Assembly (NCBI RefSeq): GCF_001076885.1
Contig: NZ_JVDT01000254.1
Span: forward strand, 1 to 64,000
From: Bacillus sp. 522_BSPC
GTDB lineage: Bacteria > Bacillota > Bacilli > Bacillales > Cytobacillaceae
DNA length: 64,000 bases
Direction: 5' to 3'
Positions within the stretch are counted from its first letter, which is position 1. Each line of letters begins with the position of its first letter. A model generated the notes under the pieces. It was not told where the DNA came from, made no database searches, and saw only the letters and a program-made list of their open reading frames with translations. This document shows positions 18,398-30,283 of the stretch, piece after piece. The translations under genes were made by a program, and so were the position numbers.

Positions 18398-19519
18398 ATG
18401 GAGGAAAAACTAGATTTAAGCATGTATTCTATACGGACTGATTTAGCTATTGAGGCAAAGGATTTAGCTTTACATAAACAAGGGCTTGTTCAAAATGAAC
18501 AGGATCAATCACAGCTTGAAGGGGTTATCATCAAGGAAAAAGAGGAAAATGGCATTAAAATGTCCTATGTGGAAGTAACAGAAAAGGGCGAAGAAATAAT
18601 AGGGAAAAAACAAGGTAAATATTTAACAATAGAAGTATTAGGAATAAGACAGCAGGATACGAAATTGCAAGAGAAAGTAGAGAAAGTTTTTGCAAGTGAG
18701 TTTTCGCAATTTTTAAAGCAGAGCAATATTAAAGAAAATGCATCCTGCTTAGTAGTTGGGCTAGGGAACTGGAATGTTACCCCAGATGCGTTAGGACCTC
18801 AGGTTTGTGAAAATATACTTGTAACGAGGCATTTATACGAATTGCAGCCAGAAAGCGTGGAAGAGGGATATCGGCCAGTATCAAGTTTAGCCCCAGGAGT
18901 AATGGGTCTTACTGGAATTGAAACGAGCGATATCATTAAAGGAGTAGTAGAGAAAACGAATCCTGATTTTGTTATCGTAATTGATGCACTCGCATCACGT
19001 TCAATAGACCGTGTAAATTCTACTATCCAAGTTTCAGATACAGGGATCCATCCAGGGTCTGGCGTAGGAAATAAACGGAAGGAACTGAGTGAAGAAACAC
19101 TAGGAAGACCAGTGATTGCAATAGGAGTACCGACGGTGGTGGATGCTGTATCTATTACGAGCGATACGATAGATTACATCTTGAAGCATTTTGGAAAAGA
19201 ACTAAAAGAAGGGAATAGGCCATCAAGAGCGTTAGCACCGGCAGGATTAAGCTTTGGAGAAAAAAGAAAATTAACGGAGGAGGATTTGCCAGAAGAACAG
19301 CATCGGAAGACTTTTCTCGGTATTATTGGTACATTGCCTGAAGAGGAAAAGAGAAAGTTAATTTATGAAGTGCTATCGCCAATAGGTCATAATTTAATGG
19401 TTACGCCAAAAGAAGTGGATGTCTTTATTGAGGATATGGCTAACTTACTTGCAAATGGATTAAATGCTGCCCTTCATTCAGCCATTAATCAAGAAAATGT
19501 TGGTTATAATACTCACTAG
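18398..19519 (+). CDS. gpr: GPR, germination protease
   Basis: A 373-residue spore protease that degrades small acid-soluble proteins at germination. It is made as a zymogen; the sequence RTDLAIEA at 13-20 matches the autoprocessing site, whose cut lies at or next to D15. Later conserved blocks are [21 protein letters not shown] and IDALASR. The ATG at 18398 follows GGAAGGGG. In B. subtilis the forespore sigma factor G transcribes it; TGAATT near 18330 could be part of such a promoter, but this is weak. spoIIP does not follow. Confidence 0.95.
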   Translation: MEEKLDLSMYSIRTDLAIEAKDLALHKQGLVQNEQDQSQLEGVIIKEKEENGIKMSYVEVTEKGEEIIGKKQGKYLTIEVLGIRQQDTKLQEKVEKVFASEFSQFLKQSNIKENASCLVVGLGNWNVTPDALGPQVCENILVTRHLYELQPESVEEGYRPVSSLAPGVMGLTGIETSDIIKGVVEKTNPDFVIVIDALASRSIDRVNSTIQVSDTGIHPGSGVGNKRKELSEETLGRPVIAIGVPTVVDAVSITSDTIDYILKHFGKELKEGNRPSRALAPAGLSFGEKRKLTEEDLPEEQHRKTFLGIIGTLPEEEKRKLIYEVLSPIGHNLMVTPKEVDVFIEDMANLLANGLNAALHSAINQENVGYNTH

Positions 19520-19604
19520 TTGACAATAATAGTTCTATCTTTCCTAGTATTTTCATACATTTTAATAGAGTTGCTAGGAAATGATTGCTATTTTTCCATG
19601 GAAC

Positions 19605-19640
19605 GAAAGGATGTATCTCTAGGGATGCTCCCTTTCTTTT
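19605..19640 (+). terminator. Possible terminator after gpr
   Basis: AGGGA (19621-19625) pairs with TCCCT (19629-19633) over a 3-base loop, followed by TTCTTTTTA; an alternative stem joins GAAAGG (19605-19610) with CCTTTC (19631-19636). Both are short, so this is tentative. Confidence 0.4.
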
Positions 19641-19693
19641 TAATATATGGAGAATTGCAGACTTGATAATTAGATTAAAGGAGATTGATCAAG

Positions 19694-20041
19694 TTGAAAC
19701 TATATACATTAGGTGCTGTCGGAATCGTTTTGTTAATGTTTATATGTGTCTTATTCGGAATGCAGCAAGCAAATAGCGGGATTCACAAAATGAGAGGCTA
19801 TGATGATCAAGGGCTTCAAAGTGCAGTCTCCGTAAAAAATGAGGATGGAAATGTAGAGGCTTCCGTCCTAGGACAAAACGTTACAAGTCATGATTTAGAA
19901 CAAAAGAAACAGCAATTAGAAGAAATGAGGGCTTTTAATTTATTGTCAAGTATCGGTAAAGGAGTAGCTGATACCATTTCTTCATTGGCAGAAAAAGGCG
20001 TAAGTCTGGTTGGAGATATAATTGAAGAAAAAGAAAACTAG
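19694..20041 (+). CDS. yqxA: YqxA-like membrane-anchored protein (DUF3679)
   Basis: A 115-residue protein with an N-terminal membrane segment (about 4-22) followed by LFGMQQANSGIHKMRGYDD, the recognisable YqxA motif, and an amphipathic C-terminal half. B. subtilis has yqxA between spoIIP and lepA; function unknown. I chose TTG 19694, ten bases after AAAGGAG; a TTG at 19685 would be too close to the site. Here its left neighbour is gpr rather than spoIIP. Confidence 0.85.
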   Translation: MKLYTLGAVGIVLLMFICVLFGMQQANSGIHKMRGYDDQGLQSAVSVKNEDGNVEASVLGQNVTSHDLEQKKQQLEEMRAFNLLSSIGKGVADTISSLAEKGVSLVGDIIEEKEN

Positions 20042-20143
20042 AAAACTGTTTAGTAATTCATTTTACTTTTCGTTGAATCTTATTCTTCACACTGCTATAA
20101 TCAAAAATAGTGTACATGCGCGATTATTGTAGGAGTGAACTAA

Positions 20144-21979
20144 ATGAACAGAGAAGAGATGCTAAAAAGACAATCAAAAATTAGAAATTTTTCTATTATT
20201 GCACATATAGATCATGGGAAATCCACCCTAGCTGATAGAATATTAGAAAAAACAAACGCACTCACTGCACGTGAGATGAAAGATCAGCTATTAGATTCAA
20301 TGGATTTAGAAAGAGAACGTGGAATCACGATTAAATTAAACTCAGTCCAGCTTAAATATAAGGCAAATGATGGAGAAATCTATACACTTCATTTAATTGA
20401 TACACCAGGTCACGTGGATTTTACATATGAAGTATCACGTAGTTTGGCTGCATGTGAAGGAGCAGTACTAGTAGTTGATGCTGCACAAGGAATTGAAGCA
20501 CAAACATTAGCAAATGTTTATTTAGCAATTGATAATGATTTGGAAATTGTTCCGGTTATTAATAAAATTGACCTTCCAAGTGCTGATCCTGAAAGGGTTA
20601 GAAATGAAATTGAAGAGGTAATTGGATTAGATGCTTCTGAGGCTGTACTAGCTTCTGCCAAAGCTGGAATAGGGATAGAGGAAATACTAGAACAAGTTGT
20701 TGAGAAAGTTCCTGCTCCTGAAGGGGATCCAGAAGCGCCATTAAAAGCACTTATTTTTGACAGCCTATATGATGCATATCGTGGGGTTGTGACGTATATC
20801 CGTGTTGTTGATGGTACGGTAAAACCTGGTGACAAAATTAAAATGATGGCAACAGGCAAAGAATTTGAAGTTATTGAGGTGGGAGTATTTACACCGAAAG
20901 CTACTCCTACAGATCACTTATCTGTTGGGGATGTAGGTTTCTTAACAGCGGCAATTAAAAATGTTGGGGATACTCGAGTAGGGGATACCATAACTAATGC
21001 AAAGAATGGCGCAACAGAAGCATTACCAGGATACCGTAAGTTAAATCCAATGGTTTATTGTGGGTTGTATCCAATAGACAGTGCGAAATTTAATGATTTA
21101 CGGGAAGCATTAGAAAAATTGGAACTAAATGATTCTGCGTTGCAATTTGAGCCAGAGACATCTCAAGCATTAGGATTTGGTTTCCGTTGTGGTTTCCTTG
21201 GCCTTCTTCATATGGAGATTATCCAAGAACGGATTGAGCGAGAATTTAAAATTGACTTGATTACAACAGCACCAAGTGTTATCTACGATGTTATTTTGAC
21301 AGATGGAACTGAAATCAAGGTAGACAATCCGTCGGCAATGCCAGATCCTCAAAAAATCGAACGCATTGAAGAACCTTTTGTTAAAGCAACAATGATGGCT
21401 CCTAATGAATATGTCGGTGCGATCATGGAATTATGTCAACTAAAACGTGGTGTATTCATTGATATGCAATATATGGATGAAACTCGTGTCAAAATTACGT
21501 ATGAAATCCCATTGTCGGAAATTGTGTATGATTTCTTTGACCAATTGAAATCAAACACAAGAGGTTATGCATCCTTTGATTATGAGTTGATTGGATACAA
21601 AACTTCTACACTTGTGAAGATGGATATTTTATTAAATGCAGAACAAGTGGATGCCCTCAGTTTTATTGTTCATAAAGATTTTGCCTATGAAAGAGGGAAA
21701 GTAATTGTAGAGAAATTAAAGGAACTTATTCCACGCCAGCAGTTTGAGGTTCCGATCCAAGCGGCAATTGGTCAAAAGATAGTTGCCCGTTCTACCATTA
21801 AAGCGATGCGGAAAAACGTATTGGCTAAATGTTACGGTGGCGATATTTCTCGTAAACGTAAATTGTTAGAGAAGCAAAAGGAAGGGAAAAAACGAATGAA
21901 GCAAGTTGGTTCCGTTGAAGTACCGCAAGAAGCTTTTATGGCCGTGTTACGGATGGATGATAATAATACAAAAAAATAA
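20144..21979 (+). CDS. lepA: Elongation factor 4 (LepA)
   Basis: A 611-residue ribosomal translocase-family GTPase. G1 AHIDHGKST, the switch segment RERGITIK, G3 DTPGHVDF and G4 NKIDLP are present, followed by EF-G-like domains and the LepA-specific C-terminal domain ([17 protein letters not shown]). The family influences translation initiation and back-translocation; the exact role is debated. The ATG at 20144 follows TAGGAGTG. As in B. subtilis it lies just before hemW. Confidence 0.96.
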   Translation: MNREEMLKRQSKIRNFSIIAHIDHGKSTLADRILEKTNALTAREMKDQLLDSMDLERERGITIKLNSVQLKYKANDGEIYTLHLIDTPGHVDFTYEVSRSLAACEGAVLVVDAAQGIEAQTLANVYLAIDNDLEIVPVINKIDLPSADPERVRNEIEEVIGLDASEAVLASAKAGIGIEEILEQVVEKVPAPEGDPEAPLKALIFDSLYDAYRGVVTYIRVVDGTVKPGDKIKMMATGKEFEVIEVGVFTPKATPTDHLSVGDVGFLTAAIKNVGDTRVGDTITNAKNGATEALPGYRKLNPMVYCGLYPIDSAKFNDLREALEKLELNDSALQFEPETSQALGFGFRCGFLGLLHMEIIQERIEREFKIDLITTAPSVIYDVILTDGTEIKVDNPSAMPDPQKIERIEEPFVKATMMAPNEYVGAIMELCQLKRGVFIDMQYMDETRVKITYEIPLSEIVYDFFDQLKSNTRGYASFDYELIGYKTSTLVKMDILLNAEQVDALSFIVHKDFAYERGKVIVEKLKELIPRQQFEVPIQAAIGQKIVARSTIKAMRKNVLAKCYGGDISRKRKLLEKQKEGKKRMKQVGSVEVPQEAFMAVLRMDDNNTKK

Positions 21980-22070
21980 AATACAGTTGATGAGCCGAAA
22001 GTAGCATGGATGACAGCTAGTGCAGGAAACTTGCTATTAAGTGCATTGACTGCTATAAGTAAAGGGGGTA

Positions 22071-22145
22071 GGTGCTAAAGATAAAGATAGCATCAACCTC
22101 TTTTCTTATTTTACCAATGAAACAGGGATTGTGGTCTCCCTGTTT
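22071..22145 (+). terminator. Hairpins after lepA
   Basis: GGTGCTA (22071-22077) pairs with TAGCATC (22088-22094), with one wobble, followed by a T-rich tract (TCTTTTCTTATTTT). A second perfect stem, AACAGGGA (22121-22128) with 22137-22144, follows closely but has a weak tail. The first is the more probable terminator. Confidence 0.5.
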
Positions 22146-22181
22146 AGTAATAGAGTTGATTAAATTAAAGGTTGTGAAAAA

Positions 22182-23321
22182 TTGATACAAGCAGCATATA
22201 TTCATATTCCATTTTGTGAGCATATTTGTCACTACTGTGATTTTAATAAAGTATTTTTAAAAGGACAGCCGGTAGATGAATACTTAGATTCATTGGAGAA
22301 AGAAATAAAGTTAACCATTGATAAGTATGGGGAACAAACGCTTTCTACCATTTTTGTTGGGGGAGGTACACCGACAAGCTTATCTGCCTCGCAGCTAGAA
22401 AGACTTTGTGGAATCATTAATACAGAACTACAGCAGCATCAGGGGATCGAATATACTTTTGAAGCGAATCCTGGTGATTTAACAGAAGATAAATTAAAAG
22501 CTCTTTATGAAGGGGGTGTCAATCGTCTAAGCTTTGGTGTTCAGTCTTTTAATAATGAGCTATTACAAAGGATTGGCAGAACACATAAGGCGGAAGACGT
22601 TTTTTCATCCATTGAGGCTGCCAAAAAGATTGGATTTAACAATATTAGTGTGGATTTAATTTATAGTTTGCCAGGGCAAACACTGGAAGATTTCAAAGAT
22701 ACATTAAAGACTGCATTTTCATTGGATATCCAGCATTATTCAGGCTACTCTCTTATTATAGAGCCAAAAACCGTTTTTTATAACCTGATGAGAAAGGGTA
22801 AACTACCAACACCTGGTGAAGATGTGGAAGCAAGCATGTATGGGGTGTTAATGGAAGAGATGACAAGTCATGGTTTTCAGCAATATGAAATTAGTAATTT
22901 TGCCAAGCCTGGGTTTAAAAGTAGACATAATCTAACCTACTGGAATAATGAGCAATACTTTGGGTTTGGAGCTGGCTCACATGGGTATATTGCTGGAAAC
23001 CGCTACTCTAATTATGGTCCTTTGAAAAAATATATGCAGCCATTAGAACAAGGGGAATTTCCTATTATGCATGAACAGAAGGTATCCCTTGTTGAACAAA
23101 TGGAGGAAGAATTATTTCTCGGATTAAGAAAAAACCAAGGGGTAAGTTTAACATCCTTTGAAAAAAAATATAATAATACTGTCTTACAACTTTTTGAGAA
23201 AGAAATAAAGGGGCTATTGGATCGAGGACTAATCAAAATTCAGGGCGAATATTTGAAATTGACCGATAAAGGAAGATTCTTAGGTAATGAAGTGTTTCAA
23301 TCGTTTATTGGAGTTCTCTAA
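22182..23321 (+). CDS. hemW: HemW, radical-SAM heme chaperone
   Basis: A 379-residue radical-SAM protein. The cluster motif CxxxCxxC is in FCEHICHYCDF near the N-terminus, followed by GGGTPTSL. The C-terminal HNLTYW carries the heme-binding HNxxYW motif, and the HemN-specific N-terminal extension is missing; this marks HemW, which delivers heme to respiratory enzymes, rather than the oxygen-independent coproporphyrinogen oxidase it is often called. Start is TTG 22182, after AAAGGTTG. Confidence 0.93.
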   Translation: MIQAAYIHIPFCEHICHYCDFNKVFLKGQPVDEYLDSLEKEIKLTIDKYGEQTLSTIFVGGGTPTSLSASQLERLCGIINTELQQHQGIEYTFEANPGDLTEDKLKALYEGGVNRLSFGVQSFNNELLQRIGRTHKAEDVFSSIEAAKKIGFNNISVDLIYSLPGQTLEDFKDTLKTAFSLDIQHYSGYSLIIEPKTVFYNLMRKGKLPTPGEDVEASMYGVLMEEMTSHGFQQYEISNFAKPGFKSRHNLTYWNNEQYFGFGAGSHGYIAGNRYSNYGPLKKYMQPLEQGEFPIMHEQKVSLVEQMEEELFLGLRKNQGVSLTSFEKKYNNTVLQLFEKEIKGLLDRGLIKIQGEYLKLTDKGRFLGNEVFQSFIGVL

Positions 23322-23443
23322 TAACAGGAGAAGTATTCGCTTCTTTTAAACATTTTAAAGGCTAAGAAAGAAAACTTTTCTTCTGTTGTGATTAGTTGGA
23401 AGGGAAAAGGGAAAAATTTCTTGTAGAAATCAGAAGCAAATTA

Positions 23444-23510
23444 TTGACACAGCCCCTTTGTTTTTGCTACTTTATATATAGATTTAGCACTCGCTAACAA
23501 AGAGTGCTAA
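23444..23510 (+). promoter_or_regulatory. hrcA promoter and CIRCE operator
   Basis: A perfect CIRCE element is present: TTAGCACTC (23484-23492), a 9-base spacer, GAGTGCTAA (23502-23510). It is the HrcA repressor site and ends just before the hrcA ribosome binding site. TTGACA at 23444-23449 is the likely -35 box; the -10 is less clear (TACTTT at 23468 or the TA-rich stretch to 23480). HrcA with GroEL controls the class I heat-shock operon through this site. Confidence 0.95.
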
Positions 23511-23524
23511 CAGAGGTGATTAAT

Positions 23525-24553
23525 GTGTTAACTGATCGTCAATTATTAATATTACAGGTGATTATTGATGATTTTATTTCAACAGCACAACCTGTGGGTT
23601 CACGGAGTTTATCAAAGAAAGAAAATATTACGTTTAGCTCCGCTACCATTCGTAATGAAATGGCAGATTTAGAAGAATCCGGGTTTATCGAAAAAACGCA
23701 CTCTTCTTCTGGTCGAGTACCTTCAGAAAAGGGATATCGTTTTTATGTTGATCATCTTTTATCGCCACAGAAATTAAAGCGTTCAGAAATTTTGAGAATT
23801 AACTCACTTTTTGCAGAAAAAATATACGAATTAGAAAATATTGTACAAAAATCCGCAAAAATATTGTCTGATTTAACAAATTATACTACTATTGTCCTTG
23901 GGCCTGCCGTTAAGGAAAACAAATTGAAGAAAATTCAAATTGTTCCTTTAAATACGAATACGGCCATTGCCATTATTGTGACAGACTCAGGACATGTAGA
24001 AAACAGAATGTTTCATTTACCTGAATCTATCCATGCTGGTGAAATTGAGAAGCTGGTAAATATCTTGAATGAACGTTTAACGGGCGTATCTATTGATAAG
24101 CTTCATAACAAGATTTATAAAGAAGTTGCTTCCTTGTTGAAACAGCATATTAGCAATTATGAGTATTTAATCAACTCACTTTCAGAAACGGTAAAAATTG
24201 AAACACATGAAAAATTGTTTTTTGGCGGAAAAACCAATATTTTAAGTCAACCAGAATTTCATGATATTGCTAAGATAAGAAATTTGTTGAATATGATTGA
24301 AAAAGAGGATGGAATCCCAGAGCTTATTCGCAATAATTCCTCTGATATAAGCATTAAAATTGGTAGAGAAAATAATAATATCGCTATGGAAAACTGCAGT
24401 ATTATCTCTGCTTCTTACAGTATAGGGAATGAGCAAATTGGATCAATCGCCATTCTTGGTCCTACAAGAATGGAATATTCAAGAGTTGTTAGCTTATTAA
24501 ATATTTTATCGAATGACCTGACAAAAGTACTTACTAATTTGTATCAAAAATAA
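23525..24553 (+). CDS. hrcA: HrcA, heat-inducible transcription repressor
   Basis: A 342-residue winged-helix repressor that binds CIRCE and represses its own operon. The DNA-binding part is [16 protein letters not shown] ... [14 protein letters not shown] (about 2-60), followed by the GAF-like and dimerisation regions ending in LGPTRMEY. The GTG at 23525 follows GAGGTGATT and gives the usual N-terminus (MLTDRQ). The CIRCE site lies immediately upstream, so repression is autogenous. Confidence 0.96.
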   Translation: MLTDRQLLILQVIIDDFISTAQPVGSRSLSKKENITFSSATIRNEMADLEESGFIEKTHSSSGRVPSEKGYRFYVDHLLSPQKLKRSEILRINSLFAEKIYELENIVQKSAKILSDLTNYTTIVLGPAVKENKLKKIQIVPLNTNTAIAIIVTDSGHVENRMFHLPESIHAGEIEKLVNILNERLTGVSIDKLHNKIYKEVASLLKQHISNYEYLINSLSETVKIETHEKLFFGGKTNILSQPEFHDIAKIRNLLNMIEKEDGIPELIRNNSSDISIKIGRENNNIAMENCSIISASYSIGNEQIGSIAILGPTRMEYSRVVSLLNILSNDLTKVLTNLYQK

Positions 24554-24672
24554 CTACTGTGGAATATTTAAAGTGTAGAAATTAGGATAACTAACCTATT
24601 AACTTATTGGCAACTGTGCCAATCTGTACGGGTTTCATTTGAATAATTATTCCTTTAAGGGAGGTGAACAAG

Positions 24673-25269
24673 TTGGCAGATGAAAAAACAACAAATAGTG
24701 CAGAGATGGAACAACAAGAAAATGTCCAAGTAGAAGAAACTGTTGAAGAAGTATTTGAAGAGGCTGAAGCAACTCCTTCCAATGAGGAAAATGCAGTTGA
24801 GGAAGAACTAAAGGCAGCAAATGAAAAAATTGCTGTGCTAGAAGCTAAGTTAGAAGAAGAAACTAATCGCTATCTTCGCCTGCAGGCTGATTTTGATAAT
24901 TCACGTCGCAGATCAAGGCTTGACATGGAAGCGGCTCAAACATATAGAGCACAAAGTCTAGTAATGGACTTATTACCAAGCATCGATAATTTGGAAAGAG
25001 CATTGAAAATTGAAGCCGTTGATGAACAAACACAGAGTTTATATACTGGTGTGGAGATGGTTTATCGTGGAATTATTGAGGCTCTTAAAAAAGAAGGTGT
25101 AGAAGCTATTGAAGCGGTTGGAACAGAATTTGATCCCCACCTTCATCAAGCAGTTATGCAAGAGGAAGTAGAGGGAACGGAATCTAATATCGTGGTAGAA
25201 GAGTTTCAAAAAGGGTATAAGTTAAAAGACAGAGTGATTCGTCCTGCAATGGTTAAAGTAAGTCAATAA
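24673..25269 (+). CDS. grpE: GrpE, nucleotide exchange factor of DnaK
   Basis: A 198-residue co-chaperone that speeds ADP release from DnaK. It has a very acidic, low-complexity N-terminus (1-50), a long coiled coil ([19 protein letters not shown] ... [11 protein letters not shown]) and the C-terminal beta domain ([29 protein letters not shown]). Start TTG 24673 lies eight bases after AAGGGAGG. Second gene of the CIRCE-controlled operon. Confidence 0.95.
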   Translation: MADEKTTNSAEMEQQENVQVEETVEEVFEEAEATPSNEENAVEEELKAANEKIAVLEAKLEEETNRYLRLQADFDNSRRRSRLDMEAAQTYRAQSLVMDLLPSIDNLERALKIEAVDEQTQSLYTGVEMVYRGIIEALKKEGVEAIEAVGTEFDPHLHQAVMQEEVEGTESNIVVEEFQKGYKLKDRVIRPAMVKVSQ

Positions 25270-25283
25270 GCATTACATATTAA

Positions 25284-27134
<1,851 letters not shown>

Positions 27135-27162
27135 ACGAATGAAAACAATATATAATTAGAAA

Positions 27163-27202
27163 AAAAGTCAAAGTCAGGTTATCTTGACTTTGGCTTTTCT
27201 TT
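27163..27202 (+). terminator. Internal terminator/attenuator between dnaK and dnaJ
   Basis: AAAAGTCAAAGTCA (27163-27176) pairs with TGACTTTGGCTTTT (27185-27198), with one wobble; the right arm is T-rich. It should reduce transcription into dnaJ, giving more DnaK than DnaJ. Confidence 0.75.
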
Positions 27203-27245
27203 TAGATGTTTTTTGGGGATATTTAAGAAAGTTAGGAAGAAACTA

Positions 27246-27275
27246 TTGTACTTTGGAAATGCAAAATGATACAAT
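27246..27275 (+). promoter_or_regulatory. Candidate sigma-A promoter for dnaJ
   Basis: TTGTAC (27246-27251) and TACAAT (27270-27275) are separated by 18 bases, each one mismatch from the sigma-A consensus boxes or close to it. Position, after the dnaK terminator and 40 bases before dnaJ, makes it a sensible secondary promoter for dnaJ and the modification genes downstream. Confidence 0.5.
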
Positions 27276-27314
27276 AGCATCTATGTGAAAAGAATCGGGG
27301 AGTGGTAATCAATT

Positions 27315-28442
27315 ATGGACAAACGAGATTACTATGAAGTCCTTGGAGTTAGCAAAGGAGCTTCTAAGGATGAAATAAAAAAGGCTTATCGAAAGCTTTC
27401 AAAAAAGTATCATCCGGATATTAATAAAGAACAAGATGCAGATGAAAAGTTTAAAGAAGTGAAAGAGGCCTATGAAGTACTAAGTGATGACCAAAAACGA
27501 GCTCATTATGATCAATTTGGACATACAGATCCTAACCAAGGCTTTGGTGGCGGCTCAGATTTCGGTGGCTTTGGCGGTTTTGAAGATATTTTCAGCACTT
27601 TCTTTGGTGGTGGTGGAGGATCCAGAAGAAGAGATCCAAATGCACCGCGTCAAGGAGCTGATTTACAGTATACGATGACCCTTTCGTTTGAAGAAGCGGC
27701 ATTTGGTAAAGAAACTGAAATTGAAATACCAAGAGAAGAAAATTGTGAAACATGTAATGGAACAGGAGCAAAGCCAGGCACTAAGCCAGTTACATGTAAG
27801 CATTGTAGCGGTACAGGTCAACTGAATGTGGAGCAAAACACACCATTCGGTCGTATTGTGAATAGAAGAACATGTAATTACTGTAATGGAACTGGTAAAG
27901 AGATTAAACATAAATGTTCTACTTGTGGCGGAACAGGTAAAGTGAAAAAACGCCGCAAAATCAGTGTTAAAATTCCAGCCGGTATTGATGATGGTCAGCA
28001 ATTAAGAGTCACAGGCCAAGGAGAACCTGGCACAAACGGGGGACCAGCAGGAGATTTATATGTCGTATTCCACATAAGAAGACATGAGTTCTTCGAACGT
28101 GATGGAGAAGATGTATATTGTGAAATGCCAATCACGTTTGTTCAGGCTGCGCTTGGAGATGAAGTGGAAGTACCAACCATCCATGGAAAAGTGAAGCTAA
28201 AAGTGCCTGCAGGGACACAAACTGGAACGAAATTCCGACTTAAAGGCAAAGGTATTCCGAATGTACGTGGATATGGCCAAGGTGACCAGCATGTTATCAT
28301 TCGTTTAGTCACACCTACAAAGTTATCAGATAAGCAAAAGCAACTATTACAAGAATTTGCTGATGTATCTGGAGTTTCCCCTCAAGGAGAAGAAGAGGAC
28401 AGCTTTTTCTCTAAAGTAAAAAAAGCGTTTAAAGGTGAATAA
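27315..28442 (+). CDS. dnaJ: Chaperone DnaJ (Hsp40)
   Basis: A 375-residue co-chaperone that delivers substrates to DnaK and stimulates its ATPase. The J domain holds HPD at residues 33-35; then come a glycine/phenylalanine-rich linker ([16 protein letters not shown]), four CxxCxGxG zinc-finger repeats ([32 protein letters not shown]) and the C-terminal substrate-binding domains. ATG 27315 has GGGGAGTG upstream. Confidence 0.98.
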   Translation: MDKRDYYEVLGVSKGASKDEIKKAYRKLSKKYHPDINKEQDADEKFKEVKEAYEVLSDDQKRAHYDQFGHTDPNQGFGGGSDFGGFGGFEDIFSTFFGGGGGSRRRDPNAPRQGADLQYTMTLSFEEAAFGKETEIEIPREENCETCNGTGAKPGTKPVTCKHCSGTGQLNVEQNTPFGRIVNRRTCNYCNGTGKEIKHKCSTCGGTGKVKKRRKISVKIPAGIDDGQQLRVTGQGEPGTNGGPAGDLYVVFHIRRHEFFERDGEDVYCEMPITFVQAALGDEVEVPTIHGKVKLKVPAGTQTGTKFRLKGKGIPNVRGYGQGDQHVIIRLVTPTKLSDKQKQLLQEFADVSGVSPQGEEEDSFFSKVKKAFKGE

Positions 28443-28462
28443 TCAAAAAGGAGTTGGTAGAG

Positions 28463-29410
28463 ATGAAATGGTCAGAAATCACAATTCATACGACAAATGA
28501 AGCGATTGAACCTATTTCAAATATTTTGCATGAAGCAGGTGCTAGTGGGGTAGTGATTGAAGATCCCTTTGAATTAATTAAAGAAAGAGAAGACCAATTC
28601 GGCGAAATCTACCAACTAAATCCTGATGATTATCCTGAAGAAGGCGTCCTAGTTAAAGCATATTTACCAATCAATAGTTTTCTTGGAGAAACAGTAGAGG
28701 CAATTAAAGAAAACATCAATAATTTAGTACTATTTAATATTGATATTGGTTTAAACAAAGTTTCCATCATGGAAGTTAATGAAGAAGAATGGGCTACTGC
28801 TTGGAAAAAATATTATCATCCTGTAAAAATATCAGAGAAATTTACCATTGTACCAACATGGGAGAATTATACACCTGTTCATACGGATGAATTAATAATT
28901 GAATTAGATCCAGGCATGGCTTTCGGTACAGGTACCCACCCAACAACTGTATTATGTATCCAAGCTTTGGAAAGAATAGTTAAAAAAGAGGATATAGTTA
29001 TTGATGTTGGGACTGGTTCTGGTGTATTAAGCATTGCTGCGGCAATGTTAGGAGCTAAATCTGTGCTTGCCCTAGATTTGGATGAAGTTGCGGTGCGTTC
29101 TGCAAAACTAAATATTAAATTAAACAAGGTTCATGAAACGACAACGGTCTGTCAAAATAATTTATTGAGTGGAATAAATGAACAGGCAGATGTGATTGTT
29201 GCAAATATATTGGCAGAGGTTATTGTGCGTTTTACAGATGATGTGTACCGTTTACTTCATAAAGACGGCTACTTTATTGCTTCTGGTATAATTCTTCAGA
29301 AAAAAGAAGAAGTAAAGGATGCTATTATTGCATCTGGACTAGAAATAATAGAAACGGTTCAAATGGAAGATTGGGTTAGTATTACTGCTCAAAAAAGAAT
29401 GAGTGAGTAA
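28463..29410 (+). CDS. prmA: PrmA, ribosomal protein L11 methyltransferase
   Basis: A 315-residue SAM-dependent methyltransferase that trimethylates ribosomal protein L11. It has the N-terminal substrate-recognition domain ([20 protein letters not shown]) and the catalytic domain with [10 protein letters not shown] and the SAM motif [12 protein letters not shown] 28463 lies nine bases after AAAAGGAG, preferred to TTG 28454, which abuts the site. It follows dnaJ by 20 bases as in most Bacillaceae. Confidence 0.95.
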   Translation: MKWSEITIHTTNEAIEPISNILHEAGASGVVIEDPFELIKEREDQFGEIYQLNPDDYPEEGVLVKAYLPINSFLGETVEAIKENINNLVLFNIDIGLNKVSIMEVNEEEWATAWKKYYHPVKISEKFTIVPTWENYTPVHTDELIIELDPGMAFGTGTHPTTVLCIQALERIVKKEDIVIDVGTGSGVLSIAAAMLGAKSVLALDLDEVAVRSAKLNIKLNKVHETTTVCQNNLLSGINEQADVIVANILAEVIVRFTDDVYRLLHKDGYFIASGIILQKKEEVKDAIIASGLEIIETVQMEDWVSITAQKRMSE

Positions 29411-29534
29411 CTATAAACTTATATCTTTTTACGGTTAAAGCTAAAAAAGGGTAAGCGTATAGACTAAAGGAAAAAGGAAGTTTCGTTTTACGATTCTTCC
29501 TTATCTATTGGGTAAAGGAAAGTAGGTATTTCGA

Positions 29535-30278
29535 TTGCAGCGTTATTTTGCTAAAAATGAAGAAGATACATTTATTATCCAAGAAGATGATTATCATCAT
29601 ATCGTTCGTGTTATGCGAATGAATATGGAAGATGAAATATACTGTGTAAATGATAATCAACAGGTAGCACGTTGTAAGATAGCAAATATTTCCGAAAACG
29701 AAGTGACGGCAAAGGTGGTACAATGGTTAGAAGGAGAAATAGAGCTTCCTGTTTCTGTTTCCATTGTGAGCGGAATGCCAAAAGGGGATAAGCTAGAATG
29801 GATTATTCAAAAAGGGACAGAATTAGGTGCTTTTAAGTTTATCCCTTTTATAGCAGCTCGCTCTGTCGTTAAGTGGGATGAGAAAAAAGGTGGGAAAAAG
29901 CTTGTTCGCTGGAATAAGATTGCGAAAGAAGCAGCAGAACAATCTCATCGGACGATGATTCCTAAAGTAAATACCCCAATTGATATAAAAGAATTGATTA
30001 AACTTTCAGAAGGCTTTCATGTAAAGTTAGTAGCATACGAAGAAAAGGCAAGACAAGGCGAATCGTCTATATTAACGAAGAAACTTAAGTCAATGGCAAA
30101 GGGACAATCAATCCTTGCTGTATTTGGACCAGAAGGTGGTCTAACAGAAGCAGAAGTTACGTTATTAAAAGATCATGGTTTTGAATTATGTGGACTTGGT
30201 CCAAGAATATTAAGAACAGAGACAGCTCCATTGTATCTGTTGTCTGCTGTATCTTATCATTTTGAATTGATGGAGTGA
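29535..30278 (+). CDS. rsmE: RsmE, 16S rRNA m3U1498 methyltransferase
   Basis: A 247-residue SPOUT methyltransferase. An N-terminal PUA-like domain (MQRYFAK ... HIVRVMRM) is followed by the trefoil-knot SAM site: FGPEGGLTEAEV and LGPRILRTETAPLYLL. It starts with TTG at 29535. A 124-base spacer separates it from prmA, and it overlaps the longest reading of mtaB, suggesting coupled translation downstream. Confidence 0.94.
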   Translation: MQRYFAKNEEDTFIIQEDDYHHIVRVMRMNMEDEIYCVNDNQQVARCKIANISENEVTAKVVQWLEGEIELPVSVSIVSGMPKGDKLEWIIQKGTELGAFKFIPFIAARSVVKWDEKKGGKKLVRWNKIAKEAAEQSHRTMIPKVNTPIDIKELIKLSEGFHVKLVAYEEKARQGESSILTKKLKSMAKGQSILAVFGPEGGLTEAEVTLLKDHGFELCGLGPRILRTETAPLYLLSAVSYHFELME

Positions 30279-30283
30279 TAAAA

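Noticed and set aside
20518-20859. A 113-codon minus-strand frame inside lepA
   Set aside because: Antisense to a conserved GTPase gene and without translation signals.
22182-23321. Oxygen-independent coproporphyrinogen III oxidase (HemN)
   Set aside because: The short N-terminus and the HNxxYW motif indicate HemW, the heme chaperone.
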